This document shows positions 20,962 through 31,882 of a stretch of DNA of 64,000 nt, piece after piece. Each line of letters starts with the position of its first letter. Positions within the stretch are counted from its first letter, which is position 1. Origin of the DNA: Adiantum capillus-veneris (Eukaryota > Streptophyta > Polypodiopsida > Polypodiales > Pteridaceae); NCBI GenBank assembly GCA_014529385.2, contig CM043959.1, positions 94,130,529 through 94,194,528 on the forward strand, in the 5' to 3' direction. The translations under genes and the position numbers were made by a program. The notes under the pieces were generated by a model. That model was not told the DNA's origin, did not search any database, and saw only the letters and a list, made by a program, of their open reading frames with translations.

Positions 20962-22064
20962 TGGTGCAGCCAAAGTGTGTCGACTCTAGAAGGTGGCATG
21001 GGCAGATATATGCATGCTAACAGAAGCATGACAAAGGACTGAAGTAGCTAGTAAAATCATGGGATGGTAGGTAGCAGCAGAAGTGTATGCCTGATGCGGC
21101 TTATAGGCCAAGGGAGGCTCCATGAGGGGCTAATTTGGGAAGCAAATGAAGGAGATGCAAAGTGCAGCTTTTGGGTCTAGGAATGAAGGCTTGAAGTGCT
21201 GAAGAAGCAGGTCCAGATGGCTCATCAAACCAAGCTATGGAGCCCAAGTTATTGAAGGTTGAAGTTTTAGTGGTTTGCAAATTCTTCCCGGACAGGGCAG
21301 CTGGGGACAAGTGGTCCAAGTGGAAGTCGAGGTGCAAGTGTGTAGAGTTCAATTCATGGAGACTACCCGTCTTCTCAGATTGCGGATCGGAGCTATGGTT
21401 AGCAAGATACAGTCAGTTGAATTTTTTCTGCGGGCCGGGTCTGAGCCCACTTGGCTGCATATGCAAGTAGATTCTAATTGGAGTTCCAAGTGAAGTTATG
21501 ACATGGAAGCTCATCCCATTTTTCTTTTTTGGGTCTCTTAGACACACTCCTATAAAAGGAGACCTATGTTCATTTTTTGGCGTCTTTGACCAATATGAGT
21601 TTGTTTTGCTTGAGTTTTTTTGCCAAGGCTTTTGAGCCATTGTTTTTGGTTGCCGAGGTTCATGCTGGCGGTGTGTTGGTTGTACATGATATTGCATATG
21701 CTAGAAGGTGATTCTCTACTATTTCTGGGCGTCATTCCCCCTTCCCCCTTCTCTTTTTTGCTTGTGTGCGTGTGTTTCCGGACGTGTCTAGGCGTGTGTG
21801 TCCCCCCGAGGTTTGTTGTGCAAAGAGAGAAAGAGAGAGGTTGTGAGAGGGTGGAAGGCTGTGAATTGAGCAGAGCGGGGTGATTGAGTCTGTATGGTGC
21901 ATTGCAAGGCGTATGTGCGTATGGTTGTGTGAAAGTGATGGTTTGCTTGCAGGTAGTGTTGAGTTTTGAAGGTGAACTCTAGTGGATTGGAGCGCTGTGT
22001 ATACCCTAGGCTATAGTGAGGCATTGTGTTGTGTGTTGGGTGTATTCCCCTTTCCCCCTCTCCA
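20962..22064 (+). repeat. 3' LTR of element B (short form)
   Basis: This 1103-bp LTR is homologous to 16765-18735 except that it lacks the 884-base block. At the junction, CTTGGCTGCAT (ending 21460) continues directly with ATGCAAGTAGATTC. Its TATA box is at 21551-21558, and it ends CCTCTCCA at 22064, followed by ACGT. Confidence 0.92.
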
Positions 22065-22068
22065 ACGT

Positions 22069-22665
22069 CTTGCACACCAATAGTGCACATCTTGTACAAT
22101 AGATGGTTACCAAATACTAGTTGATCTTTGCCTTGATGTTTACTCTCTTCATGACATTTCTTCAAAACCATATCAATTTCCTCTTTGTAGAGGACCCTCT
22201 ATAGCACTCCATCTCGACCATATGTCATCAGATCTTCACCAACCCAAGTGAGCTTGCAAGCCATCTTAACAATCCTCCTCTTCTGCAACTTGGACAAGCC
22301 TTCGAAACGTTGGCATGTGCCCAAAAAATCATCAATATCTTTTAAAGTCTCTCTACTTACATACATGGAGAGTACCACATATAAACGTTTTTTCTTGATT
22401 GTGCTCCCTTCTAACATGCTTGAACTACACTGCTTCAAAAAACCTTAACTGCTTTTTAATGGAAAAAAACCAATTTTTGAGGGAATCCCATTTTACCAAC
22501 CACTGACCCAAAAGTTTCTTAATCCCAAACTCCACAGATTGCTTTAGTCCCAAGTGAAGAGTCGAGTACTCTCGTTCATTGTTGGTGTGAATGCCTTTGA
22601 AGTCATTAGCTTTAGAAAAAATTCACTTTACCTTGTGGGTCCTATATAATCACACCTCCTCAGGA
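22069..22665 (-). pseudogene. Integrase zinc-binding and second RNase H remnant of gypsy A2
   Basis: On the minus strand, 22199-22438 encodes KKRLYVVLSMYVSRETLKDI, then FEGLSKLQKRRIVKMACKLT and LMTYGRDG. The frame ending at 22171 follows with MVLKKCHEESKHQGKDQLVF. This is the same integrase N-terminal region as at 111-416. From 22450 to 22660 the nucleotides parallel 500-770, the second RNase H of element A. Homology stops near 22665 at CCTCCTC. This is the right half of A2, separated from 16764 by element B. Confidence 0.82.
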
Positions 22666-23639
22666 AGTAGGGAGAAGGATTATTCTATGTAGTTCCCAGG
22701 GATTTTACACTGGTATTAGAGCTAAACTACTTTGGGAAAGGGGGACCTTGGTCATCTTTAACTAGGGCTTTTGTGCATGCTCATACAATAGCGTGGAGAA
22801 GAAGCCTAAACTTGCATGTGCAGGTGCTCTTGAAATGAGAAGGAGGTCGAGATTGACCTGCATCAAATCATGCAAGAGGAAGAGTGGCAGGATCATGTTG
22901 AGGTGGTGACCAATTCTCGTCATTGTGCTGCATGTCGAGGAGCATCAACGTGGGTGCTCTCTCTTTCCTCCTCTCTGCATGTTGCTACCGTGTCACCATA
23001 ACCAGTAGAAGGCAAGCTTTTCCCACTTGAGGTCCCAAGGCCAAGCGTCTTAGGGCAATTACAAATTGATATAGGGACAGATGCCCATGGGAAAACACCC
23101 CTTCCCTACTCATCTTCTACCCTCTTTCAGGGCTCGATAAGGGTTTCAAGCAGTCAAGAGCATATGGTGCTATCAAGTCGGCAAAGGCAAAGCCATTAAA
23201 GTTGATTTTCTATAAATTCAATAAATCTACCAAGAATAGAAGTACGCTCCATCTTTTTACAAGGTATAAGTTTTGCTTTGGCAACAACTTGGAGATCCAA
23301 CCGACAGCAAGTGAGGGGAAGCTCAACAACAATGGTTTTTCCCACAATCTTTTTGATTTTTACAATGGGAATAGACAAGGTCTTTTCTTACGAACATCAA
23401 AATTCAGCAAAGCAATTAGCATGGCTAATTACTTACGATTTCCATGGATATGATCGGCTTTCATCCCTACCAAAATTGGACACCCTGAGCTCAAGATGTT
23501 CACCAAACTAACTTAGAGAGTACTAACTACACAAATGACTATTTGATGATTATCTAGGTAAAAATTGGATTTTTGTCATTTGTTTGCCATAGGATCAGAC
23601 ACTCCTAGAAAATTGAGACACAAAATCATCTATAAGCTT

Positions 23640-24160
23640 GAAGAGAAAGAAAGCTATCAGGTCAACATGGACCACATTACAGTGTCCAAAGCCTGTTTTG
23701 TCGATGAGGCCATCCAAGCGTAACATGGCCGCAAAGTTTTCAATTGGATGTGGAAGGACAAGCAAGATAAAACATGGGAGGCACCACATATGCCAAAATA
23801 TTTCAACACTATTGCTTATACACCACAAAATGCCGACAGATCCATCTCAAGGCTAAGAGTCGAGGACTTCTTATCAATGCCAATAGTTTGAGTTGACTAT
23901 AGATGTGCTCATGAGCTAATCACAACTCTCCAAAAGATAGATGAAGAAAAGATGACAACAACCCTCACAAAAGTAGATGGAGAGAAGGTAACCATGGAAA
24001 TCACCCCAGATGTGATAGCAAAAATCACAAAGTTACCAAGGGGAGAGCCGATAAAACCACAAGGCTATGCTGATGAGGACTGCAGTACCCTGAAGTTGCC
24101 TACATCTATCCGTATCAAAGAACTTAATGAGAGTCCTACACCAACACCTACATTTTGATA
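23640..24160 (+). pseudogene. Possible plant transposon ORF1-like domain
   Basis: Piecing together the plus-strand frames gives MPKYFNTIAYTPQ, RVEDFLSMPIV, VDYRCAHELITTLQ and TLTKVDGEKVTMEITPDVIA, then ITKLPRGEPI. The run 'V.G..V...p..Ia.i..LP.g' resembles the ORF1 domain common in Athila-like elements and plant transposon proteins. That resemblance is from memory of the pattern, not an alignment. There are several stops and at least one frame change. Confidence 0.35.
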
Positions 24161-24776
24161 AACAAATCAGATACACAAGGCCAGACAGGAATTTGGGATC
24201 AACTCCACACAAGATAGTACCACAACACAGACATGTACCAATTGACCTAGCCAAATGACAAAGATTGCATCATGTCTAGTTGGAGAACGGGATTCACTGG
24301 ATGATGCCCCAACTTCAAATGAATGGGAAGAAAAAGCACATCAACCCAAGGCAAATAAGGTGGTAGCACCTTCTACATTGGCAAGAACCACAAGGGCAAA
24401 TAAAAAAACACAATTGGAGTATGTTAGGGATGAGGGAGCCACTAGCTCTAAATCAATTGTATAAAAGACTAGTGAGGAAAGATAGAGCTCTAGCAATTAG
24501 ATCCCAGTACTTAGGAAAGAAATCCAGTATTTGCATATGCCAAGAGAGTGGAGCAAAGAGAGTAGAGAGCTAAGGATGAATAGGAGAGAAAGCAGGAGGC
24601 TAGAGAAGAAAGGAAACAAAAACAAAGGAAATCTTCTCACAAAAAAAAAGAGATACAAAAAATCCTTAGAAAAGAAGAGCATGCCCAAAGTTTTTTGGAT
24701 ATGATGAGGGCCAAAATCAAAGAACAAAGCCAAAGAGACCAGCAAAAGAAGGAGCAAAAGGAGAGGAGCGTAATAG

Positions 24777-25289
24777 ATGAAGACTCAGGATCAGCCTCAA
24801 GAAAGTTCCTCCACTAGAGAACTAAGAAATAAAAGAAGATTGGATCACCAACAAACCACTACAACCACTATGAAAGAAGAAACCTTTGATAGAACACAAG
24901 AGAAAAATGTTATCAAAACGATTGACCATATCTATCAGTCGGAGGAGCAAGCGAGGCAAGGGAAGCAACAAGAAACTCAACAACAAGAAGAACCCAAGAT
25001 ACCAAGCCCTATGCCTACCAATTTGATTCACATCATGGAGCTACCACCCACTAATGCAATCCTTCAAACAGAGCAGGCCAGCCAAGTCCCTACGAAAAGT
25101 ATGAAGGTGGAGGTCCCATATGAACCACTCACAGCTGAGGAGCAGGCCAAAAAGATACTCCAAGATTTGTTGGATGTGGGCTATAGTCTAGAAGAGGCCC
25201 AGGCTGTGGTGGACTTACCAATGTCCTTTTTAAAAGATCCCAGCCCAGAGTCAAGGACATCCAAACATGCAATAGGAGAAGATGATTAG
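24777..25289 (+). other. Gln/Lys/Glu-rich ORF in element H
   Basis: This 170-codon ORF is the longest open stretch in the region. The N-terminal half is highly charged and low in complexity (EEQARQGKQQETQQQEEPK). The C-terminal part looks more structured: EPLTAEEQAKKILQDLLDVG, then YSLEEAQAVVDLPMSFLKD, which resembles a short helical UBA-like pair. I do not recognise a family. Upstream and downstream frames of similar composition suggest it is the middle of a longer, broken coding region. Confidence 0.35.
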
Positions 25290-26539
25290 TCAAAGGGCTT
25301 GAAAAAAATGCAAACAAAACCCCATGATGATTGATCAAGAAAAATAAACAAAAAATGAACAGGTACAAGAAGGAATAAATTATCCTCAAGGCTTGTTAAA
25401 AATACAAGAAAACCTCGAGGTGGTTGGTTTACTTGATTTATCAAAAAATCAACAGCAACAAATAATCCATGCAGTCATGAAGATACAAGAAATGTGGAGA
25501 AAGCACTAGAGGGCAGGGTTGAAATCCTTGCCCAGACAGTCTCTTAAGGAGGTTTTAAATGGAGGTAGATCAGAGCACATGATAGAGACAACCGCTCCCC
25601 CGGAATCACTCTTATTAAGAAAGATGAGAGCAAGGATTTTGTACCAGAAACCACCACATAAACAATACAAGCTATTGTTCAAGGGCCACTCATCCAAGAA
25701 TCGATGTCTAGTATGGCCAAGGCAGCATTGATATCCAAGCTAGTTGAGGATCTAAACAAGGAGATCATGCATATAACTCCCAAATACAAGAGAGAAGAAG
25801 ATAACAATGCTGACACTATTTTAGTAGAAGATCGTCAAAGAAGGGATGTGCAATTATAGCATGTCAGTGGAGAGCTTGCAAAGTACAAGGATTTGTCTAA
25901 GAAGGAAAGGAGGACCATGCAAGTACAAGAGTGGATAGCCTAGAGAAGTAAACTTGTCCTAGACCATAAAGAAAAACAATATCAACAAGCCCACCAAAGT
26001 GCCAAAGAGTCAACAACACTCGCTCAAAAAGAAAGGATATCAATTGATGTGATTAAGGGCCGGATAGCTTATTAGAACAAACACCTAGAGGCATTTTTAA
26101 AAGATCATTTGCTCATCTTGATGAGTAGAGCTATGCAGACTGACATATATAAGAAGCAAATCACAAAATTGCAACAAGCACTAGAAGTTTCCCAGACAAC
26201 AAGAATTACATTGGAAAAAGCTCTACACAATAAGAGCAAGGCTATGATAGAAGAAGGAAAATCAAAAGATGAAAGCATTTTGAGATGAAGGAAGTGGAGG
26301 ATTTAAGAAAGAATCTATCAACGATAGAGTAGTTTTAGAACCTCCCTCCCCAAGAGAGAAAGGACCCTTGGAAACAAGGCCTAATTTTGAAAACATAGAA
26401 GAAGAGACTGAGCAAGAAGACAAGCAGTTTGAAGGCTCGGTAGATGTGGGTACTTCAACTGAATCCCAAAAATTACCTCAAGAGTACTCGCATCTAGCAA
26501 AGGAGCATTGGTAAGTGACTAAGGAAGTTGTGAACAAGA

Positions 26540-27135
26540 ACCTTCGCTACTAGAATCACTTATTATTGAGCAGCTACAAGAGGAGGTTCTTGAGTCAGAA
26601 CTTCCTTGTCAACTACTCAAATGGCTGACAATAGAAAAGAAGAAAGAACTGCTACCATCAATTCTACCAGATATCAAAGGAAGTTACAAAGAGGTTGATC
26701 TTTCAAAATGGACCACAAAACAGATTAAAGAATCCATATCTGAATGGAAAGTGAAATTCATGGGAGAGAATAAGCAGGCAATCATAGTAAACTCTTTTGC
26801 TCCAAACCACCTTCAAATCTACCCAACATACTGCCCAATCATCAAGAGGAGAAGGTGGACTGACTTTGAGCAACTTCTTGTCTCTCACCCACATGGCTAA
26901 ATTGCCCAGTCTTTCTCAAACCACGAGAGGCACCTTCACTCGCTTATATGAGGAAGGCCATCAAGTAGATGATCAGCCTAGTTTGAGGAAAGTCAGATAT
27001 GGCATGCAAAATGATGTTGAAGATCTACTACATGCTCTTTGCATGTATCAACACTTTTATGAATACAGAGGCCACCAAAGTAAAATGGACTTCATTCTTG
27101 GAGGGCTACAAAAGACTAATATTCAACTTGAATGA
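26540..27135 (+). other. Broken coding-like block at the end of element H
   Basis: One frame reads LLESLIIEQLQEEVLESELP, CQLLKWLTIEKKKELLPSIL and VDLSKWTTKQIKESISEWKV. A second, overlapping frame (26797-27135) reads LPSLSQTTRGTFTRLYEEGH, then HALCMYQHFYEY. A frame change near 26800 joins them. The helix-rich composition suggests a structural or DNA-binding protein, but there are no catalytic motifs. Confidence 0.3.
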
Positions 27136-27660
27136 TACTCCCAAGTTGGGTTGCATTTATACGCCCGTACCGAAAAAAAAAGTATAAAACGTCATTATAT
27201 ACCAAAATCTTGAATAATTACCGAATAGTCATATTTTTTATTTTTGATCAAAAAATATTTTGATCAAAAAATCTGTTTATATAAAGACAGTTGCCAGTTT
27301 CGATTAAAACTAGCAATTGCTGTTGATTTTCTAAGAGTTGAGAGATTGCATAGATGGAGAGCTACAAACATATAGAGACTATTGAGGTATAGTTTTAAAC
27401 TTTTTTAAGTGTGTACTAACTTGTTTTTTTGTGTTGTGTCAGATTCGTGTGGTGTAGTAGTTTTTCACTCACCACAGAGTTAGCTTGCAGGTTATAGGCC
27501 ACTCTGTGGTGTGTAGCCATCCGGCTCACTCCAGAAGTGAGTAGAATCTAGTCCTTTCTCTTGATGTGCATCCACTTGGCTCACTGTAGGGAAGGGTCTG
27601 AACATTCATCAAAATTGTAGGAGTTCTCCTCATGCAGCCCATGTATAAAGCATAAATATA
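27136..27660. promoter_or_regulatory. AT-rich region with twin TTTGATCAAA palindromes and a TATA box
   Basis: Two copies of TTTTGATCAAAAA (27242-27254 and 27259-27271) are followed within 10 bases by TTTATATAAAG (27277-27287). Downstream, CACCACAGAGT (27470-27480) and ACTCTGTGGTG (27501-27511) form an 11-bp stem with a 20-base loop. The order suits a plus-strand promoter followed by a structured leader, but no coding region obviously depends on it. Confidence 0.4.
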
Positions 27661-27677
27661 GAATCCCTCTCAATAAT

Positions 27678-28866
27678 CTATTCACAATTAGTATGATCTG
27701 GGCAATTTTCATACTCATCAATATCATCCTCCGATTTCTCATATGCATCCATGTTACTTAGCAATCCATCATAGCATTGTAAAGGCTCATCTGGCACCCC
27801 CTTTGAAGAGGTACATGCATCAAAAAGCTCTTCTATACTGTTATAATCATCTTCTTCAGATCTAGTCAAGAAATTATGACATCTTCTTCTGCGATAACAA
27901 ATTCTGCAAACATATTGTTAGTAGCAATCATAAGTTCATTGAAATACTCAGGCTCATCCTGTGCTCAGTCCACAATCTCGGTCACTTCATCAGCTACTAT
28001 GTATATAATAACTTTATTTATGCAATTATCTACATCAAACATGTTGTCCTGCTCGGCTATAGTGCGGGATAGTTTCATTAGTATCTTGTAGAGTCTCATT
28101 TGCTTGATGAACCCCTTCAAAATAGCCCATGTCAAGATCAGAATCTTATGAACCACTTGTTGTACAGTCTACGTCTTCACTGGAACCATTAGTAGAGGAA
28201 GCGTCCATGCAAGAAACCTTTGAAAAAATTCATATAATTTTGTTTTAGCATTAAATTCATCATTTACTTCCTCTACGTTGCTCAAAGTATGCTCCTTTGA
28301 AACTGAATTTGGTACTTTCAATTCTGTATTTTATTTTTGCTTCTGGCAGAAATATGCTTCCAAAATTAATCACAATTAAGAAATTGCATTTGATCCTCTT
28401 CACCTTTAGTGAAGACAACCTGGCTTTATTTAGTAATCTCTTTTATTTCTAGATCTAGAATCTTTGAGCTTTTGCAAATAAATTCCTCTGCAAAATAGCC
28501 CCACCGTGTGGGATATGCTTCTACCAAATCTTGAACCTACTTTCTAAAATCTGAGTTTACAACCTCTTTAAAAGCTATGATCATCCAATTTTTTGGAACA
28601 TTTCGGCTCTTCATCTCAGCTTCATAACATGCAATAAAACCTTCTAGATTGTATCCCTAAAAAACACAATATTTCTCCCATACATCATCAAGTGCTAGCT
28701 CTACAGTAGCATGAATCTGCTTTTTTATCTGCATGGCTTTTTCTTCTTCTAGACATCCCTGAACTAGTTCCCGCATTTTTGGCAAATCTGCAACTGCTAG
28801 ATTTTTATCAAATCCATTGGGATTGAAATTGTCAATAATTTGCTTCAATTCTTCTGGAATCTCCAT
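27678..28866 (-). pseudogene. Gag-region remnant of element C
   Basis: The minus strand starts MEIPEELKQIIDNFNPNGFD at 28866, 25 bases after a primer site. It continues past a stop with GYNLEGFIACYEAEMKSRNV, PKNWMIIAFKEVVNSDFRK and VEAYPTRWGYFAEEF. This follows the same layout as the gag of element E (FNGKDVTKYLREYVKEME, then MIQSFELVVAPEIREHV). Beyond 28440 the sequence is full of stops. A short acidic frame remains at 27678-27869. I infer a heavily decayed relative of E, lacking pol. Confidence 0.6.
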
Positions 28867-28890
28867 CTTTACCTCCCACCTCGGCTCGGT

Positions 28891-28908
28891 TTCACGTCGG
28901 GTTCACCA
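28891..28908 (-). other. Primer-binding site of element C
   Basis: The minus strand reads TGGTGAACCCGACGTGAA two bases after the LTR end. Element E has TGGTGAACCCGACGCGAA at its corresponding site, so the two belong to one primer class. I could not match it to a tRNA by memory. Confidence 0.85.
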
Positions 28909-28910
28909 AA

Positions 28911-29754
28911 TGTCGGGGGATATGTGTTTGAAATGTGAGTCGGGTCAACACCGGGCTTCTAGTTGTGGGAGAAGAGCGACGGAAGAGATGTACCACACTG
29001 CACAAGTGCCTAATATCCTCTCCAAAATGGGAGTGCAGTAACAAATAAAGAAAATTTAAATAATGCTGGAAAAAGTCGATGCACAATTGCCAAAGCGATG
29101 CTGTTAATAACACCGCTAAGATGATGAGAGAAAGAGTTCCACCTTGCTTAGCTTTGACCTCTTTGCTAGCTTCCTTTGACCCCTTTGCAAAGCTTCGAGA
29201 GTGAGAGAAAGAGCCTCCCCTTTGCCCCCTCTTCTCCAACTCCTTGCTTAAGTCCAAGAGCAAGAGAAAGAGAGGCTTCTAGCTTGTATCTGAGAGCAAG
29301 AGAGAAAGAGCGAGTCGATTCTTAGCTTTGGTTGAGAGAGCCAAGAGCCCATGAGAGATTTTGATCCTTCCTCTCTCTTATGCCTCCTTCTCCTTTGTTT
29401 CTACAATAAAATCCACTCCTTTCTCCTTTGTTAATGCCCTTCTAATCCTCTCTTACCCTCTTTTTTTTCTCTCCAAAATCTCTCCTAGTTTTAGGCTTCA
29501 AAAACACCCCTTTTATTTCTTGTCACGGCAGCGTGACAAGCCACCTATTGATGTGGCAATGTCACGATGGAGGTGCACAAAATTTAGTGCTTCTGGTGTC
29601 GAATAGGGTCGCCATGCCAAGATTATCATTTCCCGCTTAATGTGTACGCTTGTCAAAGCATCCAGAGCTGTTGCAAGCTCTTCTCTTTCATCCCTACACC
29701 CCTTCCTAGTGCCTGCCGCCATACCTCATTTATTTTTTCCTTCATTCACACTTT

Positions 29755-29755
<1 letters not shown>
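28911..29755 (-). repeat. LTR of element C, outer end unresolved
   Basis: The LTR starts on the plus strand as TGTCGGGGGATATG (minus end ...CCCCCGACA), two bases from the primer site. It contains many AGAGAAAGAG runs. On the minus strand, AATAAAAGGGG near 29508-29520 could be the TATA element. The outer boundary lies at or before the poly-C tract at 29756. No second LTR was found. Confidence 0.6.

Positions 29756-29791
<36 letters not shown>
29756..29791. repeat. 36-base poly-C tract
   Basis: Thirty-six consecutive cytosines. The complementary strand is a G run able to form a quadruplex. The exact length is probably unreliable in any assembly. Confidence 0.96.
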
Positions 29792-29794
<3 letters not shown>

Positions 29795-31882
29795 CTTCAT
29801 TGGGTGGCCACCCCTCTTTAGGTCATGGGCTGGTGACCTTTAGTTTATGGGTGGCCTTTTGGGTTAATGGCCCTTGGTGGTCACATTAATCAAAGCACCT
29901 CCTAATGGGCACCATGTTAGGTATGCACATCGGCCAAAGCAATGATTAGTGTGGCTTTTGATTTTTAGCAGCCCCTATCTAACAATATCATCATGAATTT
30001 TGCTACCATTTATTTGTCATGGATATTGGCACAACCTTCAAGATGCTAGTATAGGTGATTGAATTTTGAGACCCTCAACTTCACATCTGCTTAAGCCATA
30101 TCCATGTTGGTAATTTCCTGCTATCAGTGATCTCTAATAAATGAAATTTTGTCAAGCACAACATATCAACCAGAGCATTGCCTGTCACAACACATTTGGC
30201 ATTCAATTCGGCTAAGATACTGCCAAGCACAATAGGGCCCCTTTTAGCTGAAATCTCATCAAGCACTTACTACTCTACTAGCTGCATGATATTCCAGAAC
30301 GTGGTTGAAGCCCAGAAATTTGCAAATGGCACATTGACTGAGGCGACCCAACTGATACGGAACCAGTCCTAGATGAAACTTAATCTGCTAATATCTCGGT
30401 AGCCAGATCTCGGATCGAGGATCTGAAAAACCACACGCTCCACAAAGTAAACACTTTGGGCCCATGCTTTCAATTCATTTCTGTTCCCTCAGATACACTT
30501 GCCTAATCCGGTATGGATCTGCATCAACTCAAACTTCAAACTGACATAACTTTCTCACCGTAGCTCCAATCGACAAGCCATAAAAATAGACTAGTAGAGG
30601 AGCACTTCAAGCACTACAATTCAAGGCCATAATCTCCCATCTGTAATCACCCTTCGAGCATACTCCTTTTTAGCATCATCGAGGCATCTCTTGGCCCTTT
30701 AAATCCGCATCCGACATACATTACTCATAGAAGTAGCTTGTTACCAAGCCCTGAACACTGATCAATAATCAGGTAAGCTTCAAATAAGCTCAACATGCAT
30801 CTCCTTGGTATCTTTCTTAGCATGGGAGAGGAGCTGCACGACAACGGTAGTGAACATAAACTAAAATTCTGTTTTGTGTGGAAAAGTCATGTTTCTTTCT
30901 CAATCTTTTCCTTGATTAGATGTATGGCTCACTTGGTATCATTTTTGTCAAAAACGTTTGCTCAAGATTTGGTAAACCTCGGAATGTAGGATTGCACACG
31001 AGTATGTAGGACAAACACTCAATATACAAGGGCCAAACAAAAGAATTCAAGTCCATACAAACAATACTAGAATTCAAGTCCATACAAACAATACTAGAAT
31101 ATGGAAAAAAACAATGCGACATGAAGAGCTATGCCAAAAGTATGGCACAAGAAATGATTGAAACGATGCTAGCCTCTATGGATATATTTCTTATAGTTGA
31201 GATTGACCTAAATGTAGTTCTTTTAGATAAAAAAAGGGCTGAAGAGCAGCAACACTAGTATCTTGAGAGCTTTACCAGGTTAAACCAAGTTGTCAAAACA
31301 ACAATAGAAATGTATGGCCTTTATTGAATGTGCTCGGAGCTCAAGATGCACTCATTGTTAAGCTTGAATCAAAAGGGAAAATTCACCACGTTGCTTGCTG
31401 GAAGACAAATGGGATCATCACAAAAAAGGATGAAGGAAGGCTAAAGGAGCAGCTGGGGCAGGGGTGCATAATCTCTTGTTCATAGAGGGAAATATTTTTA
31501 GAGATACCCCTCCCTAGGTGTGTATGCAAAATTATACAATTTACACTTTTATACAATTTCAATAGACATCAAAGTTGTGGAAGCTTTTGTATAGGAAAGG
31601 AGTTGTCAGCGCATGATCTAGCATGTAGTTTAAGCCATGAGTTGGACTACATCTAGAGGTAACTAGCGACTAGTGCTACGATTGAATGTATATGGATAAA
31701 AGCGTACTTAAGAAAATGACCAAGTAGAGGGTGAATATATGTGTGCACTGCATTGCAGGAATATAAAGAGAAAGAAAAGAGTGGAGCATAGAGACACATG
31801 AGAATGGCAAAAGAGAATCTTTAAATGCTCCATCTACATAAAACACACAGACCATGAATTAATAAAATAAGAAATCTAGGTA
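29792..31882. other. Unassigned spacer
   Basis: No domain-bearing ORF. The only organised feature is the 27-base tandem duplication at 31042-31095. The left boundary of element D1 is at 31883. Confidence 0.4.
31042..31095. repeat. Perfect 27-bp tandem duplication
   Basis: The unit (starting AGAATTCAAGTCCATAC and ending CAATACT) occurs twice without a mismatch and is followed by AGAATATGG, a partial third start. Its perfection suggests it is recent. Confidence 0.95.

Larger units (their letters stand above)
16765..22064 (+). mobile_element. Element B: non-autonomous gypsy-type LTR element with gag and an acidic ORF
   Basis: The LTRs begin TGGTGCAGCC and end CCTCTCCA. The direct target duplication is ACGT (16761-16764 and 22065-22068; AACGT if the final LTR A is counted). 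Inside are a primer-site-like sequence, a gag, a 469-codon acidic reading frame and a polypurine tract. No protease, RT, RNase H or integrase motif is present in the 2.2 kb between the LTRs. Its gag, U5 and primer region match element A, and it has inserted into A2, a relative of A. I infer a non-autonomous element mobilised by A-type proteins. Confidence 0.88.
22666..27135 (+). mobile_element. Element H: decayed plus-strand retroelement of uncertain class
   Basis: A primer-site-like TGGTATTAGAGC (22711-22722) follows a TTTTACA end. After it come 4.4 kb of purine-rich, Lys/Glu/Gln-biased plus-strand sequence with many stops. Weakly protein-like blocks recur in it (23640-24160, 24777-25289, 26540-26880). 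No RT, RNase H or integrase motif could be found. It may be a non-autonomous LTR element, or the ORF1 part of a larger one. Another possibility is a host pseudogene behind a chance primer-like site. Confidence 0.4.

Noticed and set aside
22711-27640. Endogenous pararetrovirus (tRNA-Met-like primer site, long coding-like stretch, then TATA and structured leader)
   Set aside because: No RT, RNase H, coat or movement-protein motif could be found in any frame, and the primer-like site has a mismatch at a key base. The layout alone is not enough.
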